Below the pieces are notes generated by a model that saw only the letters and a list, made by a program, of their open reading frames with translations, searched no databases and was not told the origin of the DNA. Shown here piece after piece: positions 30,333 to 39,891 of a DNA stretch of 64,000 nucleotides. Positions within the stretch are counted from its first letter, which is position 1; the number at the start of each line of letters is the position of its first letter. Made by a program: the position numbers and the translations under genes. This DNA comes from Rhizobium sp. 007 (GTDB lineage Bacteria; Pseudomonadota; Alphaproteobacteria; Rhizobiales; Rhizobiaceae), in NCBI RefSeq assembly GCF_015353075.1, contig NZ_CP064187.1, forward strand, positions 3,678,501-3,742,500, written 5' to 3'.

Positions 30333-31742
30333 ATGAGCGCACCGCGTACCCTTTACGACAAGATCTGGGACGACCACCTGGTCGACGAACAGGCAGACGG
30401 CACCTGTCTTCTCTACATCGACCGCCATCTGGTCCACGAAGTGACCTCTCCGCAGGCGTTCGAAGGCCTGCGCATGACCGGCCGCAAGGTTCGTGCTCCC
30501 GAAAAGACGCTTGCCGTCGTCGATCATAACGTTCCGACCTCGCCTGATCGCCATCTCGGCATCAAGAACGAGGAGAGCCGCATCCAGGTCGAGCAGCTTG
30601 CCAAGAACGCTGCCGAGTTCAAAGTCGAATATTACTCCGAGAACGACAAGCGTCAGGGCATCGTGCACATCATCGGGCCGGAACAGGGCTTCACCCTTCC
30701 GGGCATGACGATCGTCTGCGGCGACAGCCATACGTCGACGCACGGCGCCTTCGGCTCGCTCGCCCACGGCATCGGCACGTCCGAGGTCGAGCACGTCCTG
30801 GCGACACAGACGTTGATCCAGAAGAAGGCGAAGAACATGCTGGTGCAGGTCGACGGAAAGCTTCCGGCCGGCGTCACCGCCAAGGACATCGTTCTCGCCA
30901 TCATCGGCGAAATCGGCACGGCCGGCGGTACCGGCTACGTCATCGAATATGCCGGCGAAGCGATCCGTGCGCTGTCGATGGAAGGCCGCATGACGATCTG
31001 CAACATGTCGATCGAAGGCGGCGCCCGCGCCGGCCTGATTGCGCCCGACGATACGACCTTCGAATACATAAAGGGCAAGCCGCGCGCGCCGAAGGGCGAG
31101 GCCCTGGAACAGGCGATTGCCTACTGGAGGACGCTGAAGTCCGACGAAGGCGCACATTTCGACCGCATCGTGAAGCTCAACGCCGCCGAACTGCCGCCCA
31201 TCGTCTCCTGGGGCTCTTCGCCGGAGGACGTCGTCTCGGTTCAAGGCGTCGTTCCGAACCCGGACGAGATCCAGGACGAAACCAAGCGAGGCTCCAAGTG
31301 GCGCGCACTTGACTACATGGGCTTGAGGCCAGGCACGCCGATCACCGAGATCAACATCGATCGCGTCTTCATCGGCTCCTGCACCAACGGCCGTATCGAA
31401 GACCTTCGAGCAGTTGCCAAGGTCGTCGAAGGCAGGACAGTTGCTTCGACCGTCAACGCGATGATCGTTCCCGGCTCCGGCCTCGTGAAGGAACAGGCCG
31501 AAGCCGAAGGCCTCGACAAGATCTTCAAGGCAGCCGGTTTCGACTGGCGTGAGCCGGGCTGCTCCATGTGTCTCGCCATGAACGACGACCGCCTGAAGCC
31601 GGGCGAGCGCTGCGCCTCGACGTCCAACCGCAACTTCGAAGGCCGTCAGGGCTTCAAGGGCCGCACGCACCTCGTTTCGCCGGCCATGGCTGCCGCTGCT
31701 GCAATCGCTGGCCATTTCGTCGATATCCGCGAGTGGAACTGA
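30333..31742 (+). CDS. leuC: 3-isopropylmalate dehydratase large subunit
   Basis: 469 aa, full length. Fe-S ligands are in [13 protein letters not shown] (about residue 346) and [11 protein letters not shown] (about 407-410); the active-site stretch [12 protein letters not shown] and the end [21 protein letters not shown] are intact. With LeuD it isomerises 2- to 3-isopropylmalate in leucine synthesis. leuD and leuB are not next to it here. An imperfect double hairpin follows the stop. Confidence 0.96.
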   Translation: MSAPRTLYDKIWDDHLVDEQADGTCLLYIDRHLVHEVTSPQAFEGLRMTGRKVRAPEKTLAVVDHNVPTSPDRHLGIKNEESRIQVEQLAKNAAEFKVEYYSENDKRQGIVHIIGPEQGFTLPGMTIVCGDSHTSTHGAFGSLAHGIGTSEVEHVLATQTLIQKKAKNMLVQVDGKLPAGVTAKDIVLAIIGEIGTAGGTGYVIEYAGEAIRALSMEGRMTICNMSIEGGARAGLIAPDDTTFEYIKGKPRAPKGEALEQAIAYWRTLKSDEGAHFDRIVKLNAAELPPIVSWGSSPEDVVSVQGVVPNPDEIQDETKRGSKWRALDYMGLRPGTPITEINIDRVFIGSCTNGRIEDLRAVAKVVEGRTVASTVNAMIVPGSGLVKEQAEAEGLDKIFKAAGFDWREPGCSMCLAMNDDRLKPGERCASTSNRNFEGRQGFKGRTHLVSPAMAAAAAIAGHFVDIREWN

Positions 31743-31750
31743 AGGATTCT

Positions 31751-31777
31751 GCCTCCCTCTCGGTCCGAGAGGGAGGC
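31751..31777. repeat. Long inverted repeat after leuC
   Basis: A 12-bp perfect stem GCCTCCCTCTCG / CGAGAGGGAGGC with a 3-nt loop, 8 nt beyond the leuC stop. There is no T run on either strand, so it is not a standard terminator. A second, weaker hairpin (GCCATCTT / AAGATGGGC) follows at 31780-31805. Confidence 0.6.
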
Positions 31778-31848
31778 ATGCCATCTTAAGAAGACAAGAT
31801 GGGCATTCGGTGAGACAATAGTCTCCTGGCCTTTTTCAGGTGAGCGGC

Positions 31849-32391
31849 ATGAATGCGTCAAAAAAGTCTTCGCCGAAGTCCCTTCGCCTTTTTCTTCTGC
31901 GCCACGCAAAATCCGCTTGGCCGGACGATGTCGCAGACCACGACCGCCCGCTTGCGAAGCGCGGGCGAAAGGCCGCGCCCTTGATCGGCGCCTATATGAC
32001 GCGCGAAAAGCTCTTCCCGGATCTCGCCTTGGTGTCGACGGCGCGGCGCGCACAGGAAACATGGAAGCGTGTAGCGAAAAAACTTTCCGCCTCGACTGTG
32101 GAACGCGATGTGCCGGATTTATACGAAGCCTCGGCAACGCGCATTGTCGGCCTCCTCCACAAGATTGAGCCGTCGGTCCGAACGGTCATGCTTGTCGGAC
32201 ACAATCCCGGTTTTCAGGACCTCGCGAACAATCTCATCGGCAAGGGCGATCCGGAGGCTTGCGCCCGCTTGAAGGAGAAATTCGCCACTGCCGGCATGGC
32301 GATCATCGCGTTCGAGGAAAATAGCTGGGCGGATATATCGCCCGGAAGCGGACGTCTCGAGCGCTTCGTGACACCGCGTGAACTCACGTGA
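31849..32391 (+). CDS. SixA-like histidine phosphatase family protein
   Basis: 180 aa from the ATG at 31849, preceded by AGGTGA; a GTG at 31840 would add three residues. Catalytic RHAKSAWP (phospho-acceptor His) near the N-terminus, second Arg in STARRAQETW and the second His in MLVGHNPGFQDL. Branch 1 histidine phosphatase, close to SixA, which removes phosphate from His in phosphorelay or PTS proteins. Ends at a convergent terminator shared with the aldo/keto reductase. Confidence 0.85.
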   Translation: MNASKKSSPKSLRLFLLRHAKSAWPDDVADHDRPLAKRGRKAAPLIGAYMTREKLFPDLALVSTARRAQETWKRVAKKLSASTVERDVPDLYEASATRIVGLLHKIEPSVRTVMLVGHNPGFQDLANNLIGKGDPEACARLKEKFATAGMAIIAFEENSWADISPGSGRLERFVTPRELT

Positions 32392-32399
32392 GCAAACGT

Positions 32400-32430
32400 C
32401 TCCTCCTCCCCGCAATGGAGGAGGAGGAGA
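32400..32430. terminator. Bidirectional hairpin between convergent genes
   Basis: Stem CTCCTCCTCC / GGAGGAGGAG around CCGCAAT, between the SixA-like gene and the aldo/keto reductase gene. Weak T tract; placed where both transcripts must end. Confidence 0.5.
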
Positions 32431-32445
32431 TGGAAGGTCTCTTGA

Positions 32446-33276
32446 TCAGAACGTTGCCGTATAGGGCTCCGGTCCCATGCGGGCATTCCTGTCGTCAAGC
32501 TTGGCAATCGCTGCCATGTCCCCGGCATCGAGCTTGAAATCGAACACCTTGAAGTTTTCCTCGATGCGCGACGGTGTCACCGACTTGGGGATCACGACAA
32601 GACCGCTATCGATATGCCAGCGGATGATGACCTGCGCCGGTGTCTTGCTGTGCTTCTTGGCGATTTCACCGATAACCGGGTTGGCGATGAATTTTCCCTG
32701 ACCGAGCGGACTCCAGGATTCGGTAACGATATTCAGTTTCCGGTGCGCGTCCTGCGCCGCCTTCTGCTGAAAATCCGGGTGGAGTTCGATCTGGTTGATG
32801 ACCGGAACCACGCCGGTATCGCCAATGATGTGATCCAGATGATCCGGATAGAAGTTGGAGACGCCGATCGAACGAGCACGGCCTTCTTCCCTGATCTTGA
32901 CGAAGGCCTTCCAGGTTTCGCGATAGAGTCCGCGGTGCGGCGACGGCCAGTGGATCAGGTAGAGATCGACATATTCGGTGCCAAGCTTCTTCAGGCTGCC
33001 CTCGAGGGCGCGCAGAGCGCTGTCGTAACCCTGGTCGGTGTTACGAAGCTTTGTCGTGATGAAAACATCCTTGCGGTCGAGACCGGAGGAACGCACGCCC
33101 TCGCCGACACCCTCTTCGTTGTCGTAGCCCGAAGCCGTGTCGATATGGCGGTAGCCGGCTTCGAGGGCCTTGCGGACTGTCGGAGCCGCGACCTCCTGTG
33201 GCGTCTGCCATACGCCGAGGCCGACCTGGGGAATGGAATGTCCGTCATGGAAAGTGATGATGGGTTGATTGGCCAC
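32446..33276 (-). CDS. Aldo/keto reductase (2,5-diketo-gluconate reductase class)
   Basis: 276 aa from a GTG at 33276 that follows TCCGGAG; the longer frame to 33345 has no conserved sequence. The AKR tetrad is present: Asp and Tyr in IDTASGYDNEEGVG, Lys in FITTKLRN and His in LIHWPSP. The cofactor end VIPKSVTPSRIEENFKVFDF is typical. NADPH-dependent carbonyl reduction; substrate not predictable. Confidence 0.88.
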   Translation of the reverse strand: MANQPIITFHDGHSIPQVGLGVWQTPQEVAAPTVRKALEAGYRHIDTASGYDNEEGVGEGVRSSGLDRKDVFITTKLRNTDQGYDSALRALEGSLKKLGTEYVDLYLIHWPSPHRGLYRETWKAFVKIREEGRARSIGVSNFYPDHLDHIIGDTGVVPVINQIELHPDFQQKAAQDAHRKLNIVTESWSPLGQGKFIANPVIGEIAKKHSKTPAQVIIRWHIDSGLVVIPKSVTPSRIEENFKVFDFKLDAGDMAAIAKLDDRNARMGPEPYTATF

Positions 33277-33413
33277 AATATATCTCCGGAAGTTTGAAGG
33301 ATTGGAGGGGCATGAAATTGAATCCGCGAACGGATTTCCCGGCATGCCATTCAGCCTGAGCGCCGGTCAAAACGGATATAGGAGACGGTGCGCAGATTAT
33401 CACCCCTGATGCC

Positions 33414-33962
33414 TCAGAGAACGCGTACGACGGTCCCCTTGCGCATGTGCGGCAATAGCCGGCGCATGTCGCGCGGATGGACGGCGAGGCAACCTGCTGT
33501 CGGCTCATAGCCCGGCCTGATGAGATGGAAAAAGATAGCCGATCCCCGATTGCGGGCGCGGGATGTGATATTCCAATCCATGACGAGACATATGTCGTAG
33601 AGTCCGTCCTTGCGCTTCAACTCTTCATGGCTTGGACGGAAGGGCGCTCTGACGAGGCGATTGTAGTTCGGATCGCCGGGCTGGTCGCACCAGAGCATGT
33701 CCTGACGGATGCGGCGGAGCAAGAGCGGTGTTTCGAGGCGGCTCGGACGTTCGCCGCGGCAAAATCCGTAAAGCAGCTTCATTGAAGCAATCGGCGTTGC
33801 ACCGTCGCCCTCGCGCTTCAAGATGGTGCGGCCGGAACGGCCGATTGCGGCGGGAAGGACGAAAGAACCGCATTGAACCAGTGCGCGGCTTTGCCTGCCG
33901 GGCGCGGGACGCACAATAATGGTGGATGATACCGTTCTTGCGCTTCGCCTTGTTTTCTCCAT
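33414..33962 (-). CDS. L,D-transpeptidase (YkuD) family protein
   Basis: 182 aa. The YkuD signature is clear: FHLIRPGYEPTAGCLAVHPRDMRRLL, with catalytic Cys in TAGC and the upstream His. It cross-links peptidoglycan (3-3) or attaches proteins; members with this short form and no signal peptide are common in Rhizobiales. The ATG at 33962 is preferred to a GTG three codons earlier; neither has a strong RBS. Confidence 0.83.
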   Translation of the reverse strand: MEKTRRSARTVSSTIIVRPAPGRQSRALVQCGSFVLPAAIGRSGRTILKREGDGATPIASMKLLYGFCRGERPSRLETPLLLRRIRQDMLWCDQPGDPNYNRLVRAPFRPSHEELKRKDGLYDICLVMDWNITSRARNRGSAIFFHLIRPGYEPTAGCLAVHPRDMRRLLPHMRKGTVVRVL

Positions 33963-34106
33963 TTTTCTCACATGTTTTTGTTTTGCTTGGGACTTCGATT
34001 GAAATCACATCGGCCCTGGCCCGGCAACAGCACGTCTCCCGGTCTTTGCCAGCGATCGAAATATGGCGTAGGACTTGATGAGACGGAATCTGAGGAACAG
34101 AACCGC

Positions 34107-34790
34107 ATGACCGCACGCACCATTCTACTGGTGGACGACGACAACGACCTTCGCGAAACCCTGACGGAGCAGCTTGCGCTCTATGATGAGTTCACGGTGC
34201 TGCAGGAGGCGACGGCCGGCAAGGGCATACAAGCTGCGCGCAACACGCCCGTCGATCTGCTGATCATGGATGTCGGGCTGCCGGATACGGACGGACGCGA
34301 AGCCGTGAAGCTGCTGCGCAAGGGCGGCTTCAAGGCGCCGATCATCATGCTGACCGGACACGATACGGATTCAGATACGATCCTCGGCTTGGAGGCCGGC
34401 GCCAACGACTATGTCACCAAGCCGTTCCGCTTCTCGGTGCTTCTGGCGCGCATCCGCGTCCAGCTTCGGCAGCACGAACAGAGCGAGGACGCGACCTTCA
34501 CAGTCGGACCCTATCTCTTCAAGCCGAGCCAGAAGCTGTTGACCACCGAAAACGGCCAGAAGATTCGCCTCACGGAGAAGGAAGCGGCGATCATCCGCTA
34601 TCTCTATCGCGCGGAACAGAAAGTAGTCACCCGGGACGTCCTTCTCGAAGAGGTGTGGGGCTACAATTCCGGCGTGACCACCCATACGCTTGAAACGCAC
34701 GTCTACCGCCTGCGCCAGAAGATCGAGCGCGATCCCTCGAACGCCGAAATCCTGGTAACGGAAAACGGCGGCTACAAGATCGTACCGTAG
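34107..34790 (+). CDS. OmpR-family DNA-binding response regulator (CenR/OtpR-like)
   Basis: 227 aa. Receiver domain with DDDND acidic pocket, phospho-acceptor Asp in LLIMDVGLPDTDG (about residue 54) and KPF; then a winged-helix DNA-binding domain ending VTENGGYKIVP. No histidine kinase is adjacent. It is followed after 13 bp by a cyclic-nucleotide-binding protein. As I recall, that pairing and the sequence resemble Brucella otpR (equivalent to Caulobacter cenR), which controls envelope integrity. The assignment to that orthologue group needs a search. Confidence 0.85.
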   Translation: MTARTILLVDDDNDLRETLTEQLALYDEFTVLQEATAGKGIQAARNTPVDLLIMDVGLPDTDGREAVKLLRKGGFKAPIIMLTGHDTDSDTILGLEAGANDYVTKPFRFSVLLARIRVQLRQHEQSEDATFTVGPYLFKPSQKLLTTENGQKIRLTEKEAAIIRYLYRAEQKVVTRDVLLEEVWGYNSGVTTHTLETHVYRLRQKIERDPSNAEILVTENGGYKIVP

Positions 34791-34803
34791 GGCAAAGAGC
34801 CGC

Positions 34804-35259
34804 ATGGCGCTGACAGACGATATCAACATGCTTTCGCAGCAGCCGCTCTTCAAAGGCATGTCCGCCGACCAGTTGCGGCTGGTCGCCTTCGGCGCCGACC
34901 GGCGTTTGATTTCCACCGGTCAGATGCTTTTCCGCGAAGGATCACCGGCGGAAAGCGCTTATGTCGTCGTCAGCGGCGCGCTGGAGCTCAGCACGACAGG
35001 CCCAGATGGCCATCCCAAGGTCGAGCGCATCGCGGGCCAGGGCACGTTACTGTCCGAACTCGCTCTGGTAACGCTGGTGGAGCGCAAATTCACCGCCGTG
35101 GCGCGGGAGGATTCCAGCGTCATCCGCATCACGCGAGCGCTCTTTTACAGGCTGATCGAGGAGTATCCAGATGCGGCCCGCCTCATAGAAAGCCGCATTC
35201 GCGACAACATCGCGGAATTGGCGGCACGGGCGAGCGCACAGCTTCACCGCTTTTCGTAG
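34804..35259 (+). CDS. Cyclic nucleotide-binding domain protein (Crp-type, no DNA-binding domain)
   Basis: 151 aa consisting of a single cNMP-binding beta-roll (QQPLFKGMSADQL, GQMLFREGSPAESAYVV) and a C-terminal helix, without the HTH of Crp. The phosphate-binding cassette is weak (GQGTLLSELALV in place of FGE-RA), so ligand binding is uncertain. It lies 13 bp after the response regulator gene and is probably co-transcribed; a shared signalling role is inferred. Confidence 0.8.
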   Translation: MALTDDINMLSQQPLFKGMSADQLRLVAFGADRRLISTGQMLFREGSPAESAYVVVSGALELSTTGPDGHPKVERIAGQGTLLSELALVTLVERKFTAVAREDSSVIRITRALFYRLIEEYPDAARLIESRIRDNIAELAARASAQLHRFS

Positions 35260-35262
35260 ATC

Positions 35263-36066
35263 TCAGAGTTTGAAATGCGCGGTCACGGGCACGTGATCGG
35301 ACGGACGGTCCCATCCGCGAGCCTCCTTCAGGATGTCGATGCGCTGGAGCAGCGGGCCGAGGTCCGATGACGACCAGATATGATCGAGGCGGCGGCCGCG
35401 ATCGGCAGCCTCCCAGTCCTTGGCGCGGTAACTCCACCAGGTATAGAGCTTCTCGTGCGACGGCACGTGCTGGCGCATGAGATCAAGCCAGGCTCCGCGC
35501 TTGATCGCCTCCAGCAGACCCCCGGTTTCGACCGGCGTATGGCTGACGATCTTCAGCATCTGCTTGTGCGACCAGACGTCGTGCTCGAGCGGCGCAATGT
35601 TGAGATCACCGACGAGGATCGCCGAGGTATTGGCTTCGCCGTTGGCCTTGAGCAGTTTCATTTCCTCGACGAAATCCAGCTTATGGGCGAACTTCGGATT
35701 GATGGCCGGGTCCGGCTCGTCGCCGCCGGCGGGCACATAGAAATTATGCAGCCGGACGCGGCGCCCTCCACGCTCGAAGACCGCCGAGATATGGCGCGCG
35801 TGGCCGACATTTCCGTAATCCAGGCGATCATCCTCCTGGAGCGGGATGCGCGAGGCGATAGCGACGCCATGATAGCCCTTCTGGCCATGCACGATGATGT
35901 GCTCATAACCCATGGCGCGCAGAGGGGCCGCCGGAAAGAGCTCGTTTGGAACCTTGGTTTCCTGCAGGCAGAGGATATCCGGCCTATGCTTGAGGACGAA
36001 CTTTTCGACGATCGGCATGCGCAGCCGCACCGAATTGATGTTCCAGGTGGTAATCGAGAAGCTCAT
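35263..36066 (-). CDS. xthA: Exodeoxyribonuclease III
   Basis: 267 aa. EEP-fold nuclease with all ExoIII/APE motifs: TTWNINSVRLR, LCLQETK, GDLNIAP, RRLDHIWSS and the final SDHVPV. It cleaves at abasic sites and removes 3' blocks during base-excision repair. The ATG at 36066 is used; upstream frame is non-coding. It lies downstream of the lolA gene beyond a terminator. Confidence 0.92.
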   Translation of the reverse strand: MSFSITTWNINSVRLRMPIVEKFVLKHRPDILCLQETKVPNELFPAAPLRAMGYEHIIVHGQKGYHGVAIASRIPLQEDDRLDYGNVGHARHISAVFERGGRRVRLHNFYVPAGGDEPDPAINPKFAHKLDFVEEMKLLKANGEANTSAILVGDLNIAPLEHDVWSHKQMLKIVSHTPVETGGLLEAIKRGAWLDLMRQHVPSHEKLYTWWSYRAKDWEAADRGRRLDHIWSSSDLGPLLQRIDILKEARGWDRPSDHVPVTAHFKL

Positions 36067-36134
36067 GCCATTGCCTTTCAACGAGACTGGAAAGGCCTTA
36101 GAGCAAAGGGGCTGTGGATGGAACGTCCACAAGC

Positions 36135-36164
36135 AAAAACGCCCGGCTTTCACCGGGCGTTTTT
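36135..36164 (-). terminator. Intrinsic terminator of the lolA-like gene
   Basis: Perfect 12-bp stem AAAAACGCCCGG / CCGGGCGTTTTT with a 6-nt loop; symmetrical and able to work on both strands. It separates the lolA-like gene from xthA. Confidence 0.9.
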
Positions 36165-36183
36165 CACAGAAAGTCATATGGCA

Positions 36184-36852
36184 TCAGTCACGGGAAGCGG
36201 CAGTACCTGGAATGCTTTCGTACGGCACTCTGAAGACCTTCTGATCAAACTGAACGCCGGTCCTGACATTGAACACCATCACGGACGTGTCCTTGCCCTG
36301 ATTATCGGTGATCGTCCACTGACGCAGATCGTAGGTCTTCGGATCGAACATCATCGTAATCGTCGAATTGCCGAAGATCGTCTTATTGCCAAGCGCGATC
36401 GTCGTCAGGTCCGATTCTTCCTTTACGCTCTTTACCGAACCGTCCGACAGGTTGATCCTCCGTGCAAGCAGCAGGCTGAGCGGCGTCTTGGAAAGCGGAT
36501 AAAGGCTCCAGGTCTTCAGCTTCAGGTTACCGACCGCAACATTCCTACCGTCCGAGATCACCCGGATCGGCGACGGATCGTTATAGTTGAAGCGCAGCTT
36601 GCCGGGACGCTCGATGAAGAATTTGCCGCCCGTCTGCTCGCCGCGTGGTCCGAACTGCACGAATTCGCCTTGCATGGTGGCTACGTTGGAGAAATGGTTG
36701 GCAATCGCCTGTGCCGTCGAAGAACCGCCGGCCGCTGCCTGCGCGAAGGCGTCGAAAGGCGCTGCAGCCGAAACAGCCGCGAGAGCCATGGCGCCGAGAA
36801 GGTGACGGCGGTTCAGCAGCAAGCCACTGGAATGGAAATCGGAGTTGGTCAT
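36184..36852 (-). CDS. LolA-family outer-membrane lipoprotein carrier protein
   Basis: 222 aa. The N-terminus has NRRHLLGAMALAAVSAAAP, a signal sequence with an RR pair. The mature part follows the LolA pattern (ANHFSNVATMQGEFVQ, FFIERPGKLRFNYNDPSPIRVISDG, LSLLL, TITDNQGKDTSV). LolA carries lipoproteins across the periplasm to LolB or the outer membrane. Gene order lolA-ftsK is conserved in rhizobia. It ends at its own terminator. Confidence 0.87.
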   Translation of the reverse strand: MTNSDFHSSGLLLNRRHLLGAMALAAVSAAAPFDAFAQAAAGGSSTAQAIANHFSNVATMQGEFVQFGPRGEQTGGKFFIERPGKLRFNYNDPSPIRVISDGRNVAVGNLKLKTWSLYPLSKTPLSLLLARRINLSDGSVKSVKEESDLTTIALGNKTIFGNSTITMMFDPKTYDLRQWTITDNQGKDTSVMVFNVRTGVQFDQKVFRVPYESIPGTAASRD

Positions 36853-36989
36853 CTAGGTCTCCTATGATGCGACCTGCATGCTGCCGAAAGGCGGCGTCTT
36901 CATGGCGCAGAAGCATCGCTGCAGAAGGTAACGTTTCCGAGGCGATCAGGTTTCCGTGAAGTCATTGCCCCGGCAGATTTTTTCAGCCT

Positions 36990-39656
36990 CTAGCGATCGA
37001 GGATATCGCCTTCGGTCGGAACCAGGATTTCGCGCTTGCCTGCGTGGTTTGCAGGTCCGATGACGCCTTCCTGCTCCATGCGCTCGATCAATGATGCGGC
37101 GCGGTTGTAACCGATGCCGAGACGACGCTGGATGTAGGACGTCGAGGCCTTGCCGTCGCGAAGCACGATGGCGACCGCCTGGTCGTAGGGATCGTCGGAA
37201 TCCGCCAGATTGGACGTCCCCGCCGGACCGCCGTAATCATCGTCCTCGTCGTCATCAGCGGTGATCGCATCGAGATATTGCGGTGCGCCCTGGGTCTTCA
37301 GATAGGAAACGATCTCCTCGACTTCCATATCAGCCACGAAGGGACCATGGACGCGCTGAATGCGCCCGCCGCCAGCCATATAGAGCATATCGCCCATGCC
37401 GAGCAGTTGCTCGGCGCCCTGTTCGCCAAGGATCGTGCGGCTGTCGATCTTCGACGTGACCTGGAAGGAGATGCGGGTCGGGAAATTAGCCTTGATCGTG
37501 CCGGTAATGACGTCGACGGACGGACGCTGGGTCGCCATGATGACGTGAATACCGGCGGCGCGCGCCATCTGCGCCAGACGCTGGACGGCGCCTTCAATAT
37601 CCTTGCCGGCGACCATCATGAGGTCAGCCATTTCGTCGATGATGACGACGATGTAGGGCATCGGCTGCAGGTCGAATTCCTCGGTTTCGTACATCGCTTC
37701 GCCGGTGTGGCGGTCAAAGCCTGTCTGCACGGTTCGGGAGATGGCTTCACCCTTGGCCAGCGCCTGCTCAACGCGCGCATTGAAGCCATCGATGTTGCGG
37801 ACGCCGATCTTCGACATCTTCTTGTAGCGCTCTTCCATCTCGCGGACGGTCCATTTGAGCGCGACGACAGCCTTCTTCGGATCGGTGACCACCGGCGACA
37901 GCAGATGCGGAATGCCATCATAGACCGAGAGTTCGAGCATCTTCGGGTCGATCATGATCAAGCGGCACTGTTCCGGCGTCAGACGGTAGAGCAGCGAGAG
38001 GATCATGGTGTTGATGGCAACCGACTTACCGGAGCCTGTCGTACCGGCAACCAGCAGGTGAGGCATCTTCGCGAGATCGGCGATGACGGCCTCGCCGCCG
38101 ATCGTCTTGCCGAGTGCCATGGCGAGCTTCGCCTTCGAACCTTCGAAATCACGCGATGCGATCAGTTCGCGCAGGTAAACAGTCTCACGCGTTGAGTTTG
38201 GCAATTCGATGCCGATCGCGTTGCGGCCAGGGACCACAGCGACACGGGCGGCGATCGCGCTCATGGAGCGGGCAATGTCGTCGGCAAGGCCGATAACGCG
38301 TGAGGACTTGATGCCCGGGGCCGGCTCGAGCTCGTAAAGTGTGACGACTGGGCCAGGGCGGACATGGATGATTTCACCCTTGACGCCGAAGTCTTCCAGG
38401 ACGCCTTCGAGCATGCGGGCATTCTGCTCCAGCGCATCGGCGGAAAGCGATGAGTCACGGATGACATTCTTTGGTTCGGCGAGCAGATGAATCGAGGGAA
38501 GCTGGAAGCCTTCCGGACGAATGAAGGAACCCTGCGATTCGCGTTCGATGCGGGCACCGGGCTTCGGACGCGAGATCTGCGGCACGACGCGCGGCTCGGG
38601 CTTGCCGCCGGCGGCCTTTGCCGGCGCACGTATCATCCAATCATCTTCGTCGTCATCCGGCAGAATATCGGCCGGACGCGGAGGCATGTCGCTATCGAAT
38701 GGCACTTCGCCATCGTCGTCGTCGAGCGAAATCGAGGGCGCAGAGACGACCCGGCGCGGCGAACTGACGCGCGGTTCCATCGACGGCTCCAGGCGCTCGC
38801 TGCGGCCTGCCGGCGCCTTGGCGCGGACGGGCTCGTTCAGGGTACCGAATTCATCATCGTTGAAGTCATAGGGCGATTCGAAATCGCTCTGGCGGCGCTT
38901 GCGTGGCGCCATGCCGAGGATGCGGCGCATCCGCGCTTGGCTCATATACCAGGCATGCGTTAGCGCTCCGAACGCAAGCCAGCCGCCGCCTTCGTCGTCC
39001 TCGTCCTCGTCGGCATCACCAACCGAGCGGGCCTTGGAAGGTATAGCCATGAGTGCATCGCCCTCATCCTCTTCAGCTTCCGTGCGGCCGACGATGCCGG
39101 CAGCAAAGAGCATCATCCAGGCGGTGGGCAGCGCGAACACGCAGCCGACAGCCGTCGCGAACGCGCCACTCGGGTAGGCGCCGACGAAGAGAGCCGGAAA
39201 ACGAAGGATCATATCGCCGATGACGCCGCCGATGCCGTTCGGGATCGGCCATGTCAGCGGCGGCGGGAAGCAGCCGATCACGGCAGACGAAAGGATCGAG
39301 CCGAGAGCCCAGGCGCCGGCCCGTTGAGGAATGCGGCTAAGGCGGCGGCCTGAAATCAATGCCAAGGCCCAGGCGACGACCGGCAACAGCGCCACGACGC
39401 TTGCAAGGCCGAAGAACTGCATCGCGATGTCAGCAAAGGCGGCACCGCCATATCCCAGGACATTTGCCGGCGGATTGCCGGTCGCGTAGGAATAGCTCGG
39501 ATCTGTGACGTTCCATGTCGCGAGTGCCGCGACCGCGAGCGCCAATAGCAGGAAGATTGCAAAGCCCAGGAGAGCCTGCGCCTGCCGGAACACGAACCCT
39601 GAGAGGGAGAAACGGTCCGGCCGGCTATCCATCACCGGCGACGTGCTTCTTGCCAT
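36990..39656 (-). CDS. ftsK: DNA translocase FtsK
   Basis: 888 aa from the ATG at 39656. Four N-terminal helices (about 25-200), an acidic linker, the alpha/beta motor with Walker [14 protein letters not shown] and Walker [13 protein letters not shown], and a C-terminal gamma winged helix ([24 protein letters not shown]) that reads KOPS. It pumps chromosome termini during division. The linker is short compared with E. coli FtsK. An in-frame start at 39707 would add 17 residues. Confidence 0.94.
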   Translation of the reverse strand: MARSTSPVMDSRPDRFSLSGFVFRQAQALLGFAIFLLLALAVAALATWNVTDPSYSYATGNPPANVLGYGGAAFADIAMQFFGLASVVALLPVVAWALALISGRRLSRIPQRAGAWALGSILSSAVIGCFPPPLTWPIPNGIGGVIGDMILRFPALFVGAYPSGAFATAVGCVFALPTAWMMLFAAGIVGRTEAEEDEGDALMAIPSKARSVGDADEDEDDEGGGWLAFGALTHAWYMSQARMRRILGMAPRKRRQSDFESPYDFNDDEFGTLNEPVRAKAPAGRSERLEPSMEPRVSSPRRVVSAPSISLDDDDGEVPFDSDMPPRPADILPDDDEDDWMIRAPAKAAGGKPEPRVVPQISRPKPGARIERESQGSFIRPEGFQLPSIHLLAEPKNVIRDSSLSADALEQNARMLEGVLEDFGVKGEIIHVRPGPVVTLYELEPAPGIKSSRVIGLADDIARSMSAIAARVAVVPGRNAIGIELPNSTRETVYLRELIASRDFEGSKAKLAMALGKTIGGEAVIADLAKMPHLLVAGTTGSGKSVAINTMILSLLYRLTPEQCRLIMIDPKMLELSVYDGIPHLLSPVVTDPKKAVVALKWTVREMEERYKKMSKIGVRNIDGFNARVEQALAKGEAISRTVQTGFDRHTGEAMYETEEFDLQPMPYIVVIIDEMADLMMVAGKDIEGAVQRLAQMARAAGIHVIMATQRPSVDVITGTIKANFPTRISFQVTSKIDSRTILGEQGAEQLLGMGDMLYMAGGGRIQRVHGPFVADMEVEEIVSYLKTQGAPQYLDAITADDDEDDDYGGPAGTSNLADSDDPYDQAVAIVLRDGKASTSYIQRRLGIGYNRAASLIERMEQEGVIGPANHAGKREILVPTEGDILDR

Positions 39657-39786
39657 ATACCCAACCCGTCCAATGCTGAGCGCGCGAATCGCCGAGGGCG
39701 TCGCCACGCAATATGCGTCCGCCCCACCTAATCAAAGGAGGGTTAAAGCGATGTTAACCATGAGAGACTGGACAAGCCGGACCGGC

Positions 39787-39818
39787 AAATAAAAAGGCCC
39801 GAACCTAAGGTCCGGGCC
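39787..39818 (-). terminator. Intrinsic terminator of glnK-amtB
   Basis: On the minus strand, stem GGCCCGGACC / GGTTCGGGCC with a short loop, then TTTTTATTT. A second GC hairpin (39859-39880, CGGCGCCC/GGGCGCCG) lies just after the amtB stop. Confidence 0.88.
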
Positions 39819-39891
39819 AAGATGCAGCCTATAGATAGGCCGCGACGGGCTGTTCAGCGGCGCCCTTTGCCGGGCGCCGCTGTCCCTGCGA

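Noticed and set aside
35380-36867. 495-aa plus-strand open frame over xthA and the lolA-like gene
   Set aside because: It spans two conserved minus-strand genes and a terminator; composition is that of an antisense shadow.
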